Source: Papio anubis
Taxonomy: Eukaryota; Chordata; Mammalia; Primates; Cercopithecidae
Length of the DNA: 64,000 bases
Assembly (NCBI RefSeq): GCF_008728515.1
Contig: NC_044995.1
Coordinates: forward strand, 39,203,536-39,267,535
Direction: 5' to 3'
In this document: positions 1 through 31,952 of the stretch, one piece after another
Position numbering within the stretch: the stretch's first letter is position 1
How the letters are laid out: each line of letters begins with the position of its first letter
Translations under genes and position numbers: made by a program
The notes under the pieces: generated by a model
The model's database searches: none
The model's input: the letters and a program-made list of their open reading frames with translations, nothing else
Told to the model about the DNA's origin: nothing

Positions 1-304
1 TTGGCTTGCTCTGCTTGTTTATTGTCTGTCTATACAGACCAGAATGGAACCTCCATGAGAGAGAGATGTCTTTGCCTGGGCCCCCTCTGTGTCACTGGCA
101 CCTAGCACAGCATGTGACATGAGAGAGATGATGAGGAAGCGTTTGTTGAGTGACTGGATAGTTGACTGGAAGTCTTGGAGGAGGCATAGCTGAGGCCCCA
201 GGGATCATATATGTGTCCTAATAGCCACAGCATGTGTGTTTTTGGACAATAGATGGATTAACATTTGGGTGAATACATGCACGGATGGATTAAAAACAAT
301 ATAT

Positions 305-604
305 GGGCTGAGAGCTATGGCTCACGCCTGTAATCCCAGCACTTTGAGAGGCTGAGGCAGGAGGATCACCTGAGGTTAGGAGTTCAAGACCAGCCTGGCC
401 AACATGGTGAAAACCCCCTTTCTACTAAAAATACAAAAGATTAGCCAGGTGTGGTGGCACACGCCTGTAATCCCAGCGACTCAGGAGGCTGAGGCAGGAG
501 AATTGCTTGAACCCGGGAGGCGGAGCTTGCAGTGAGCCGAGATTGGGCCACTGCACTCTAGCCTGGGTGACAGAGCGAGACTTCGTCTCAAAAAAAAAAA
601 AAAG
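305..604 (+). mobile_element. Alu, full length
   Basis: Alu consensus start through A-tail at 590-603; splits the GATA tract. Confidence 0.92.
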
Positions 605-720
605 AAACAAGAAAAATAGGTGTGTAATGGTAAACAGACATACGGATGGATAAACAGATGGACAACCACATAGATAAATTGAGGGATAGATGGAAAGGTG
701 AATTAATAAACAGGTATATG

Positions 721-1327
721 GGATGGGCTCGGTGACTTGTGCCTGTAATCCCAGGACTTTGGGAAGCTGAGGCAGGACAGTTGCTTGAGCCCAGGACTTG
801 GAGACCAACTTGGGCAATACAGGGAGACTGCATAAAAAACAAAACAAACAAACAAAAGAAACAAAAACCAAAAAAACCTTTTTTTTTTTTTTTTTGTGGG
901 ACAGGGTCTTGCTCGGTCGCCAGGGCTGGAGTGCAATGGCACGATCTTGGCTCACTGCCAACTTCTGCTTCCCGTGCTTAAACAATCCTCCCACTTCAGC
1001 CACCCGAGTAGCTGGGATTATAGGACTGTGCCATCTGGCTAATTTTTGTATTTTTAGTAGAGTCAGGGTTTCACCATGTTGGCCAGGCTGGTCTCAAACT
1101 CCTGATCTCATGATCTGCCCGCCTTGGCCTCCCAAGAATTAGCCAAGTGTGGTGGTCTGCACCTATAATCCCAGGTATTTGGGAGGCTGAGGTGGGAGGA
1201 TTGCTTGAGCCCAGGCATTTGAGGCTGCAATGAGCTGTGATCGCACCTTCTGTGCAATCGCACAGCTGTGATCGCACATTCTAGCCTGGGCAACAGAGTG
1301 AGATCTTGTCTCAAAAATAAATAAATA
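721..1327. mobile_element. Alu cluster: monomer (+), truncated Alu (-), right monomer (+)
   Basis: 721-878 plus-strand left monomer with A-rich tail; 880-1,133 minus-strand Alu lacking its far end; 1,134-1,327 plus-strand right half. Confidence 0.85.
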
Positions 1328-2270
1328 GGGCCAGGCGTGGTGGCTCACGCCTGTAATCCCAGCACTTTGGGAAGCCGAGGTGGGCAGATCACGAGGTCAG
1401 GAGATCGAGATCATCCTGGCTAACACGGTGAAACCCCATCTCTACTAAACATACAAAAAATTAGCCGGGCGTGGTGGCACATGCCTGTAATCCCAGCTAC
1501 TTGGGAGGCTGAGGCAGGAAAATGGCGTGAACCACAGAGGCAGAGCTTGCAGTGAGCTGAGATTGCGCCACTGCACTCCAGCCTGGGCGACAGAGCGAGA
1601 CTCCGTCTCAATAATAAATAAATAAATAATAGGCCTGGCACAGTGGCTCATGCCTGTAATCTCAGCACTTTGGGAGGCCCAGGCAGGCAGATCACTTAAG
1701 GTCAGGAGTTCAAGACCAGCCTGGTCAACATGGCAAAACCTTGTCTCAGCTAAAAATAGAAAAATTAGCCATGTATGGTGGTACAGGCCTATAATCCCAG
1801 TTACTCGGGAGGCTGAGGCATAAGAATCGCTTGAGCCCGGGAGGCGGAGGTTGCAGTGAACCGAGATTACACCACTGCACTGCAGCCTGGGTGACAGAGC
1901 AAGACTCTGTCTCAAAAAATAAATACATGGCCGGGTGCGGTGGCTCACGCCTGTAATCCCACCACTTTGGGAGGCCAAGATGGGCGGATCACGAGGTCAG
2001 GAGATCGAGACCATCCTGGCTAACACGGTGAAACCCCGTCTCTACTAAAAAATACAAAAAACTAGCTGGGCGAGGTGGCGGGCGCCTATAGTCCCAGCTA
2101 CTCGGGAGGCTGAGGCAGGAGAATGGCGTGAACCTGGGAGGCGGAGCTTGCAGTGAGCTGAGATCGGGCCACTGCACTCCAGCCTGGGCGGCAGAGCAAG
2201 ACTCCATCTCAAAAAATAAATAAATAAAAAATAAATAAATAAATAAATAAATAAATAAAATAAAAATAAA
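1328..2270 (+). mobile_element. Three head-to-tail full-length Alus
   Basis: 1,328-1,630, 1,631-1,926 and 1,928-2,270, each landing in the AAATA tail of the previous one. Confidence 0.92.
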
Positions 2271-2520
2271 CAGGTTCATGGATGTATGGATGGAAAAACA
2301 GATAGATTACCAAATCAGTAGATAGAAGGATAGATGGATGGATAATGGGTCAGACTGAATATATCTATATTGAATGACATGAAAAACAAATAAACCAACA
2401 GATGACTGAATAAATATATAGGGAGAATGGATGGACAAATCAACGACTGCAGAAATAAATACATGGATAAATAAATAGATGGATAAAAATAAATAGATGG
2501 ATAAACAGGCCGACTAATCA

Positions 2521-24254
<21,734 letters not shown>

Positions 24255-24284
24255 TCAGTGTGTGTTTGTGCAAATGAAATAGGA

Positions 24285-25115
24285 ATCTTTATTTGAAAAA
24301 TATGTCTTGAGCACTACTGGATGCTGACCCTATCCTAGGCACTAGGGACACAGCAGTGAATAAGTTACAAGCCCGGTGTGGTTGTGTGCACCTCTGGTCC
24401 CAGCTACTTGGGAGGTTGAGGCAGGAGAATCGCTTGAGTCCAGGGCAACACCAGCCTGGGCAACACAGCAAGACTCTCTGTCTCAAGGAGAAAAAAAAGT
24501 TTCTGGCCTTTTGGGACTAGTATTTGTAGGGTAAAGGGGACACTAAACAAGATTAGTGTAGAAGTGAACAAAATCATTGTAGACAGTAATTTGTCTTATG
24601 AATAAATTAAACAGGGTGATATGATGGACAATGACTGGGATGGAGACACATTGTCAGAGAGGGCTGCTCTGTGGAGGTGACTTTTAAGCTGGTGGCTGAA
24701 AGATAAGAGCCAGCCATGGGAGGATCTGTGGAGAGAGAATTCCAGGTGGAGGGAACTGCAAGGGCAAAGGCCTGGAGGCGGGAATAAGCTTGGCATGCTC
24801 AATGAATGAATGAAAGGTTGAATGAATGAAAGGTTGAAAGAATGAATGACTCATCTACACCTCAACAGATCGATCTGACTCCCAGCTAGAGTCACAGAGT
24901 TGGGGTAGGGGGTGGGGGGTAGGTAAGTAGAGTGACTCACAACTGAGATTTAAAATGGGAACCAGGGAGGCTAAGGTGGGAGAATCACTTGAGCTCAGGA
25001 GGTCGAGATTATAGTGAACTGTGATTACACCACTGCTGGAGTGAAACACGGTCTCCATTAAAACAAAAATAAAAACAAAAACAAAAACACAAAAAATTTA
25101 AAAAATTAAAAAATA
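24285..25115. mobile_element. L2-like sequence with two Alu fragments
   Basis: L2-like 24,285-24,840 (ttgagcactactggatgctg; gcaagggcaaaggcctg); Alu pieces 24,370-24,499 and 24,958-25,115 (+). Confidence 0.7.
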
Positions 25116-25439
25116 AAAATGGAAATTCAGGTGATGGCCACATAGTCATTTTTTATAATGACAATAATAATAATAATTAGTGGGTATTAACTTTATGTGT
25201 CTGCATTTGAAGAAGGTTGCCTTCCATTTGTCAAGCTCTCAGGAAGTCTCTGTAGGGATCAGGAGATATGGGGTCTTGGCCCTTTTCTGAGGAAAGGAAT
25301 GGGGGACAAGGGGCAGCACCTTCCAGCCAGTTTTCTATCCACAGGGTGAGGTGGAAGGAAGAAAACTCAGTGGGGCTGCAGGTGGAAAGGTTTGGGAGAG
25401 AGTTTCAAAACCTCCAACAAGAGGAAAATGAGGGATGTT

Positions 25440-25625
25440 CTAGACTATTTCTAGGATCTCTAAAAGCAGAAAACCCTAGGTTCAAATCTCAATTTTGCCT
25501 TTTATGACCTTGGCAAATGACCTTCCAATACTCCCGTGTCTCCTTGAGGATTTTGTGAGTTGATGCAGATGCCTAGCCCCTTAGCATGGTGCCTAGCACA
25601 TAGCAAATGCTCAATGAATACTAAG
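25440..25625 (+). mobile_element. MIR element
   Basis: Near full-length: aggttcaaatctcaattttg to gcacatagcaaatgctcaat. Confidence 0.85.
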
Positions 25626-26062
25626 TTCGGAGAACAGGCGTTATTAAGGAGGGACATGCTGCATGACAGAGGATGGGCCAGAGGGTCGTCCCACCCCCTT
25701 GTACAATGGACAAACATATAAGCGGTGCCAAAGGGCAGCCCTGCCCTCCCGAGCCACGGGTGACCGGTAATCCAAACCAGGTTTTCCCTCTGTCTTTGCA
25801 CGACCGGCGTGAATGAGCCGCAGCCAGGACCAGTTGACCTGGCTGCGCGTCTGCAATGGTCCAAGAGAAATCAAGACCTGGATTTTCTGGCCCAGAGCCC
25901 GGGGGGTCCAGACCCGGATAACCCAGCCTTGGAGGGTAAGCCCCTGGAGGGCTTTTAAGCACAACACGAAGAAAACCTTGAACCCAGCCCCATCCGCTAG
26001 CGCCCCCAAACATTCTAGGGACGAAGAAAGGGTCAAACTGGAGCGGCGAAAGTTCGGATCTT

Positions 26063-26070
26063 TGACGTCA
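26063..26070. promoter_or_regulatory. Full palindromic CRE
   Basis: TGACGTCA, the complete CREB/ATF consensus, in unique sequence about 0.5 kb upstream of the GC-rich distal RTBDN promoter. Confidence 0.5.
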
Positions 26071-26209
26071 GTGTAGATAGACGCCACCTCCAACCTCAGC
26101 TGCAGAGCCGCTCTGCCAAGTGGATTCCGCTTCTCCTGCACGGGATTAATAGTTGACACTGCAGACAGGACATTCGAACTCAGGATGCTGTCTATATATA
26201 AGATCCCAG

Positions 26210-26379
26210 GGCGTGGTGGCTCACGCCTGTAATTCCAGCACTTTGGGAGGCCGAGGCGGGCGGATCACCTGAGGTCAGAAGTTCAAAACCAGCCTGGCCA
26301 ACATGGCGAAACTCGATGTCTACTAAAAATACAAAACTAGACGGGCATGGTGGCGTGCGCCTGTAATCCCAGCTACTAG
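26210..26379 (+). mobile_element. 3'-truncated Alu
   Basis: Starts at Alu position about 8 and stops after cccagctacta with no A-tail. Confidence 0.85.
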
Positions 26380-26559
26380 AGCCTAGCTGCACACAGGGGA
26401 CCCTCAGGCCCTCAGCAGTGATGCGACAGTTCCTAAGAGGTTGCAGCAACGTGTGTGGGTGTATCCAGGCAACGAAGTGGTTAATCCCACCAGAAGGAAA
26501 GCGATGGGGACAGGACTCCGACATGGGTCACCAGACCCAGAGCATGCCTCGGGTTGAGT

Positions 26560-26770
26560 GGGTGGGTGGGTGAGTGGAAGCATCCCGCGTTGGGGGCGGT
26601 GTCTTGAGCGGGAGTCTAAAGTCCCGCGTGGCGACGAGCCAATGAGAGTTGACGCCGGCCCGGAGGGCGGGGACACACAGTGCAGGCCCCGCCTATTTCC
26701 TCCCTTTTCTCGGAGACCCGACGGCGCGAACCCAGCCTGGCTGCTGCAGCACTTGCTCTAACTTTGCCGC
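26560..26770 (+). promoter_or_regulatory. Candidate distal RTBDN promoter
   Basis: GC-rich stretch with a CCAAT box (26,639-26,643), GC boxes (gggcgggg near 26,665 and ccccgcc near 26,687) and no repeats, upstream of the candidate first exon ending at 27,058. Confidence 0.45.
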
Positions 26771-27042
26771 AGCTGCCTCCCTTTTCCCGGAACCCACTCT
26801 CCTAACCCACCCCTGGGAGGGGGAGAGAATGTGGGGGGCACTTCAGAGAGGCCTAAGCTCCAGAGGGCGGGCCATCTGGGCTCTGAAAGCAAATTAGTTT
26901 TCCAACTCATGTCTGGCTCCAGCGTTATCCAGACGCCTGGAAGGTCCTTCCTGCAGTCTGATCACCATTTTTCCTGCTGCACTGACCGATCAGCTCCCCT
27001 TGGTCTTCAACCTCGGGAATGATGGATTAGGGGAGTCTAGAA

Positions 27043-27058
27043 ATGGACGAAGCCCTAG
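27043..27058 (+). CDS. RTBDN: Candidate distal alternative N-terminal exon of RTBDN
   Basis: ATG at 27,043 reads MDEAL and is followed by donor CTAG|gtgagg. With the next candidate exon (27,295-27,356) it gives 26 codons ending in phase 0, which fits the open codons GTG GAC ATG at 31,953. The predicted product would be 257 residues with an N-terminal extension ahead of the signal peptide. Confidence 0.5.
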
Positions 27059-27294
27059 GTGAGGGTTTGAATCCTCTTTTCCCAAGATTCAGGCTGGGGA
27101 TGGAGCCTGAGTCTGGGCCGATTCTTGGCTTTATCTAAACTCCAGATTACCAAGCCTGGGGCTGAGCTCCAAGGAGGTTCAGAAGGGCCAGACCCCAGGC
27201 AGGGCCTTGGGGCACAGATATCATCACCTTCCTCTCTGGAATGTTTGGGACCGAACCTCTGTGTTAACCCTGAACTTCCCTACTAACCCCTCAG

Positions 27295-27356
27295 AAACGC
27301 AGCTGAAGACGAGCAGAGGACGCTTCTCGGCTACAGAATCCCTCCCCACCTTGGAG
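27295..27356 (+). CDS. RTBDN: Candidate second alternative exon of RTBDN
   Basis: Acceptor taacccctcag|AAACG, donor TTGGAG|gtagga, 62 nt; read after MDEAL it gives ETQLKTSRGRFSATESLPTL and E. Open throughout and phase-compatible with 31,953. Confidence 0.5.
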
Positions 27357-27639
27357 GTAGGAGCTCCCGACACCTGAGTTTGTCCCCACCTTCCCCACAC
27401 TCCACAGCGATCCTCAGTGTCCCACTCCGTGCAGTGGACGCACGCCTCCTGCGCCTGCGCAGCCTCGAGACCAGCATCTTCTAAGGCTGCAAGGAGCTAA
27501 AAATCGCTCCCGCCCACCCACAAGCTGGGCTGGACTTGAGGATCGCGGTGGGGGGGCGGATGTTGTAGTGGAGGAGGTGGAATGAAGAGTGAGAAAGCTG
27601 TCTAGGTGCCTGTCCAATTAGGGCAGTAGGAAGAATCCT

Positions 27640-28430
27640 GGTGGCCAGGCAGGTGCGTGGGGGACGCAGGGCGTCCTATGCCTCGGGAGGGGGCTCCTGG
27701 GGTGGTGAGGGGCGAGGCTGCTGCACAAACATGTTTACGCCTCCAGCGGCGCCGATGGCCCTGAGGGGCACGAGCCCTAGGGTAATAACTTTGCTCTGCG
27801 CCCCCTCACCCCCAGCCTGGCGAGGCGCCAGGACGATGACTTCGGCCCCAGCCCCCTCCCCCTAGGGCGGGCCAAGCGCCCATCAGGCGATCCTCGAGGG
27901 GGAGCGCTAGGCTGCACCCCTCCGGCAGCTCCCTGGATCGCCGGGCGGCGCCTGAGGGGCGGGGTCCCCAGCGCGGCGGGACGCGCGGCCACAGCGTTCC
28001 CTGCGGTTAGCGTCCCAAGCCCATGGGTGGGGGAGTCCCGGCCGACCCTGGTGCAAGTTCGCCCGCCTCCTGCCCGGCCCCGCCCCAGGGCGCTGACCCC
28101 TTCCTCTCCACCCGGGGCCCAGGCAGCCGCGTACCTGCAGCCTCCGGCGGCGGATGAGGCCCGAATCGTCCATGGCGGCAGCGGCGGCGACTTCGGCCCG
28201 GGGAGGGAGGAGGGAGGCAGCGGCGGCGGGAGGAGGGAGGAGGGAGGGAGTGAGAAGCCGCGGGGACCGCGGCGGCGGCGGCGGCGGCGGCTGGTTGGGG
28301 GGGGTTGGAGGGGGCGGAGCGAAGTGGGGCGGGCCCGGCGCCGTCACTGCGTCTGGGCACCCGAGCCCGAGCTCAGCCACCGCTGCCCGCGCTGGGGGGG
28401 AAGGGGTGGGCGGGGAGGCGGAGCCTCCTG
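27640..28430. promoter_or_regulatory. CpG island at MAST1 alternative exon
   Basis: CpG-dense block with a GCG trinucleotide run at about 28,269-28,291 (CCG on the MAST1 sense strand, roughly 100 bp upstream of the alternative ATG) and poly-G/C-rich flanks. Confidence 0.65.
28135..28173 (-). CDS. MAST1: Candidate alternative first coding exon of MAST1
   Basis: ATG at 28,173 opens MDDSGLIRRRRLQ, followed directly by a good donor CAG|gtacgc. From memory, MAST3 starts MDESSLLRRRGLQ, so 9 of 13 positions agree, with the donor at the same place. The exon lies in a CpG island with a CCG repeat immediately upstream. It ends in phase 0 while coding exon 2 needs phase 2, so an intervening small exon is required. 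A 29-nt piece at 24,041-24,069 has an acceptor, a donor and the right length but reads differently from the family. The exon itself is well supported; its downstream partner is inference. Confidence 0.65.
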
Positions 28431-28439
28431 GTGCCCCCA

Positions 28440-28960
28440 TGGGAGCCAAGCTGCCGAGAGACCCCTATAAAAAGACACACCCCAGGGGAGAGACATTCTC
28501 AGGGGTAGAACCCCCACTTAAGAAACCCCCCAAAGGAAGCCTTCTCCCTGAGATACATTCCCCCCACATTCATCCCCCAGAGACCCCCTTGGTGAGACAC
28601 ATTTCCCGGGGGAGATAGTTTCCACATGGACGCCCTCTCCAATCAAGAACTCCCCCAACCCTGAAAATCATTCCTAAGAGATATGGTCCCTGAGAGGTGA
28701 CTTTCCTCTCAAAAGCCATCCCCCTCCCCACGGAAGAGGCATTCCCCAAAGAGAAAGATCCCAGGAGTAACAATTCCCGTGGAGACCCTGGGGAGGATAC
28801 CTCCAGTCAGAGAACCCTAAAAGCCGTATCCTCTGTGGAAAACTGTCCCCACCCACGAGACCTCTACAGCCCCAGGGGAGATGTCATGCTTACAGAGAAA
28901 CATTTTCACTGAGGAGACCCATCTTCACAGGAGAGGCAACCTCAGAAAAACATGTGCCTG
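28440..28960 (+). repeat. Degenerate short tandem repeat, gagac-ccc units
   Basis: Irregular recurrence of gagacattcc / caggggagac / gaaaccccc-like units over 500 bp between the MAST1 CpG island and the RTBDN retina-type promoter. No known family recognised. Confidence 0.5.
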
Positions 28961-29042
28961 CATATTACGCCCCCCGCCCCCCGCAATCAGAGCCTCCTCA
29001 GGGAACCCTGCAGCCCCTCTAGCAACCCCTCCCTCATGGTCC

Positions 29043-29158
29043 GGATTAAGGAGCCAGGCCAGGCCGTCTGTATTTATAGGAGCGATTAGCTGGTAGTTGG
29101 AGAGGGGGACAGTTAAAGCGCTTTTTAGTTCCCTCGACGCTCCTCCATGTTCACACAG
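29043..29158 (+). promoter_or_regulatory. Candidate retina-type promoter and first exon of RTBDN
   Basis: GGATTA (29,043-29,048) and GATTAG (29,084-29,089) match K50 homeodomain (CRX/OTX) sites. A TATA-like tatttata lies at 29,071, and a strong donor CACACAG|gtgagg closes a possible untranslated exon at 29,158. CRX control of photoreceptor genes is established; its use here is inference. Confidence 0.4.
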
Positions 29159-29314
29159 GTGAGGCCAAATCCACCATGCTTCCCGAAGTTGGAGAGGAGG
29201 GTGTCTGAGCCCTCCGAACTCCAAGTCTTGGCACTGGGGGACAGAAGGGCTTCCCAAGGGGTGGTGGCCAGTATCTGGCCCCAAGGTCCGGAAGGGCGCG
29301 GTTGCTGGGTAAGA

Positions 29315-29328
29315 GCGACCCCTGCTGG
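29315..29328 (-). promoter_or_regulatory. CTCF-like core between MAST1 and RTBDN
   Basis: On the minus strand CCAGCAGGGGTCGC, 13 of 14 positions of the CTCF core, in repeat-free sequence 230 bp from the RE1 element. Motif match only. Confidence 0.4.
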
Positions 29329-29557
29329 ACGACGGCGAGGCTGGGTCCGGGTTTTCCCCAGGAGCTTGTCGCCTCAAGTTCGCGCCTTTGCCTGGGTTAT
29401 ATCTGTCTGTGTCTCTATATGTTGGTCGGCATGTTTGTGTCACCGTTTCGCTGAGTCCCTTGCTCGCACATCTCTCCGTCCATGGCCCGGACTCCGCCCC
29501 TGGCGACCTAGCTCACGATGACGACCGCGGGAGCTCTCCTTGGTGCTGGTCTCGCGC

Positions 29558-29578
29558 GCTCCTGTCCACGGTGCTGAA
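29558..29578 (-). promoter_or_regulatory. REST/NRSF (RE1) element candidate
   Basis: On the minus strand, TTCAGCACC then GT then GGACAG followed by GAGC; both core halves of the 21-bp RE1 consensus are intact with canonical spacing (17 of 21 positions against the usual consensus). It lies between the MAST1 alternative exon (28.17 kb) and RTBDN, suiting a neuron- and retina-restricted pair. Confidence 0.65.
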
Positions 29579-29794
29579 ATCCAAGCGCAGGGTCGGGGGC
29601 TGAGATTAGGGAAGGACAAAGGGTGTGGAGGCTCTGGCGTGAGGCATGGCCCAGAGGCTGAACAGATCTGACCCACAAACATCTGGGACCACCTCAAGAT
29701 GGACCAGGAGAAGGCTAGGTCCGGCAGATCTTGCTTACTGAGGCCTCCAGCACATCACTGGGTGCACACAGAGGGACCCAGAGATAGTATCAAC

Positions 29795-29900
29795 TGATTT
29801 GTTCACTTACCACATATTGAGCACCTACTATGTGCAATGTAGTATTTGGGGATCTGGGAGGGAATACAGCGATAAAAGAGGCAGACAAAAAGCCTCTCTT
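29795..29900 (+). mobile_element. L2 fragment
   Basis: attgagcacctactatgtgc and following sequence. Confidence 0.7.
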
Positions 29901-30023
29901 GCCCTGAGATGAGAGGCACACAAACACTTACATACAGTCACATATTCAGGAAACACAGACACGCAAACACTTATTCGAACACACTCTGCAAACATATACT
30001 CCAGAAACACAGACCCACACATT

Positions 30024-30208
30024 CTGCAAATTAACACACATACAAACACATACTCAGCAAATGCAAACACATGCAAACATCCACAAATACAGATACACAC
30101 AAACTCACACTCTGCAGCCATACAAACACATACTTAGGAAACGCAGACATACACACACTCATCCAATGCAAACACACACAAACAACACATATAAACACAC
30201 AACCAGTG
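30024..30208 (+). repeat. Left arm of 185-bp inverted repeat
   Basis: CA-rich arm whose reverse complement recurs at 30,879-31,063 with three mismatches and no gaps by my alignment. Both ends stop abruptly. Confidence 0.93.
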
Positions 30209-30344
30209 GAAGCACAGCCACACATTTCCAAAACCAAGGGATGTCCAGTTGCACACAAATTATAATCTAAAACAAATTATTCTCTCAACACAACACATAG
30301 ACACACACACCCGTACCCACTGCAGGGATGTTTTGCTCATCCGA

Positions 30345-30399
30345 TTCTCCCCCTAGAATGTCAGCTCTATGAAAGTTGAGATTTGTGTGTCTTTTATTT

Positions 30400-30430
<31 letters not shown>

Positions 30431-30815
30431 GAGACAGAGTCTCACTCTGTTGCCTAGGCTGGAGTGCGGTGGAACAATCTTGATTCACTGCAACCTCTGC
30501 TTCCCAAGTTCAAACTATATTCATGCCTCAGCCTTCTGAACAGCTGAGATTATAAGCATGTGCCACTATGCCCAACTAATTTTTTTTTAAATTATTTTTA
30601 CTAGAGATGGGGTTTCACCATGTTGGCCAGGCTGGTCTCAAACTCCTGGGCTCAAACAATCCTTCTACTTCGGTCTCCCAGTGTGCTGGGATTACAGGTG
30701 TGAACCACCATGCCTGGCTGAAATTTTCATGTATTGTTCACTGCTGCATCCCCAGAATCTAGCACACAGTAGGTGCTCAATAAATGTTTGTCGAATGAAT
30801 GGATGAGTTAAGGGA
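30345..30815. mobile_element. L2 fragment split by reverse Alu (spacer of inverted repeat)
   Basis: Alu 30,393-30,719 with a TTTA run; flanks read as L2 end (cagtaggtgctcaataaatg). Confidence 0.8.
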
Positions 30816-30878
30816 GTGTTCACAAGCAACACACATTCGCAGAAACTTCAGAAGTTGTTGAAGTTCTGAACTGGTTGA

Positions 30879-31063
30879 CACTGGTTGTGTGTTTATATGT
30901 GTTGTTTGTGTGTGTTTGCATTGGATGAGTGTGTGTATGTCTGCGTTTCCTAAGCATGTGTTTGTATGGCTGCAGAGTGTGAGTTTGTGTGTGTCTGTAT
31001 TTGTGGATGTTTGCATGTGTTTGCATTTGCTGAGTATGTGTTTGTATGTGTGTGAATTTGCAG
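30879..31063 (-). repeat. Right arm of 185-bp inverted repeat
   Basis: TG-rich arm complementary to 30,024-30,208, differing at three positions. The 670-bp spacer holds L2-like sequence and a reverse Alu. Confidence 0.93.
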
Positions 31064-31257
31064 GCCAAACACACCTTCCTCACACACACACACGCACTCC
31101 CCTCATATACAGATACCACAGCTTAAGCCACAAGCTCAACATAAAAGCAAACACAAGGATATATACACACCAGCCCAAGTTGGCCAGCCTTTGGTCAGCA
31201 GGAGTGTGGGCGGGACGGTGGGAGGTCCCGCCCCTGCATTAAGCCATGCCCCTTTCA

Positions 31258-31324
31258 GTTGCCAGTTTCCTGGAGTGGATCCTGAGGTGTCTTATCAGCC
31301 TCTACACCCCAATCCAGCTAACAG
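31258..31324 (+). other. RTBDN: Candidate RTBDN noncoding exon
   Basis: The segment between cctttcag|TTGCC and CTAACAG|gtgagg is 67 nt. If included after the distal exons it would break the long frame, so it more likely belongs to a 5' untranslated transcript form. Inferred from splice signals only. Confidence 0.35.
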
Positions 31325-31952
31325 GTGAGGGGCTGAACTCGGGGAGGCAGGAAGGGGACAGTCTTGTCTCCATAGACGGCTAGCTGTCCCTGCCTTGTAG
31401 TTTTGGGCCCCAGTGACAGAACCTGAGCCCTGCCACACCACGCTTGGTCCCAAAGGCCCAGCTCTGGGTGGCCCCTAAGCCGATTGTGGGCCGAGAGAAG
31501 GTGACCCAGAGAAGGGCCGGCAGAGAGTGAAAGAGGGAGGAGGGAGGCCGCATAGAAAAGAAGGAGGAATTACTGAACAGTAGAGGGGGATTGGAAGAGC
31601 TAGGGAGGTCCCCTTCATTCTGAGAAAAAAAGGAGTCCCTTGAGGACTAAAAAGGTGGGAGATCCTGCTGGATGGGGGAGGGCGACTGTGGTCTAAGCTT
31701 GGTGGGGGTGGCACTTGGTGGGGGACAGAGAGGTCAGGGTTCTGATGGGAGGGGGGTTCGTAGGATGGAGGCAGGCCCTGGTGGTCTCCTGGGATTTGAA
31801 TATCCTTGGCCACTGCCCCAGCCTCCTCCTCAGCTGCACTTTCCCTACTCTATCTGGCACTGCTTCTTGGGTATGCATTGGGTGGGTGCCACCCTAAGCT
31901 CACAGAAAGGGATGGCTGAACCCCACACTATGCCTGCCAGCTCTTATCTCAG

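Larger units (their letters stand above)
230..2520. repeat. Degenerate GGAT/GATA tetranucleotide tract split by Alus
   Basis: Pieces at about 230-300, 612-720 and 2,275-2,510 share gatgga/tagata units and appear to be one old simple-repeat tract opened by successive Alu insertions. Confidence 0.7.

Noticed and set aside
28027..28618. Plus-strand open frames across the 28-kb CpG island
   Set aside because: Low-complexity Gly/Arg/Pro translations opposite the MAST1 alternative exon, with no homology seen.
29940..30260. CRISPR-like spacing of CA-rich units
   Set aside because: Eukaryotic simple-repeat DNA without fixed repeats and spacers; the real structure is the inverted repeat.
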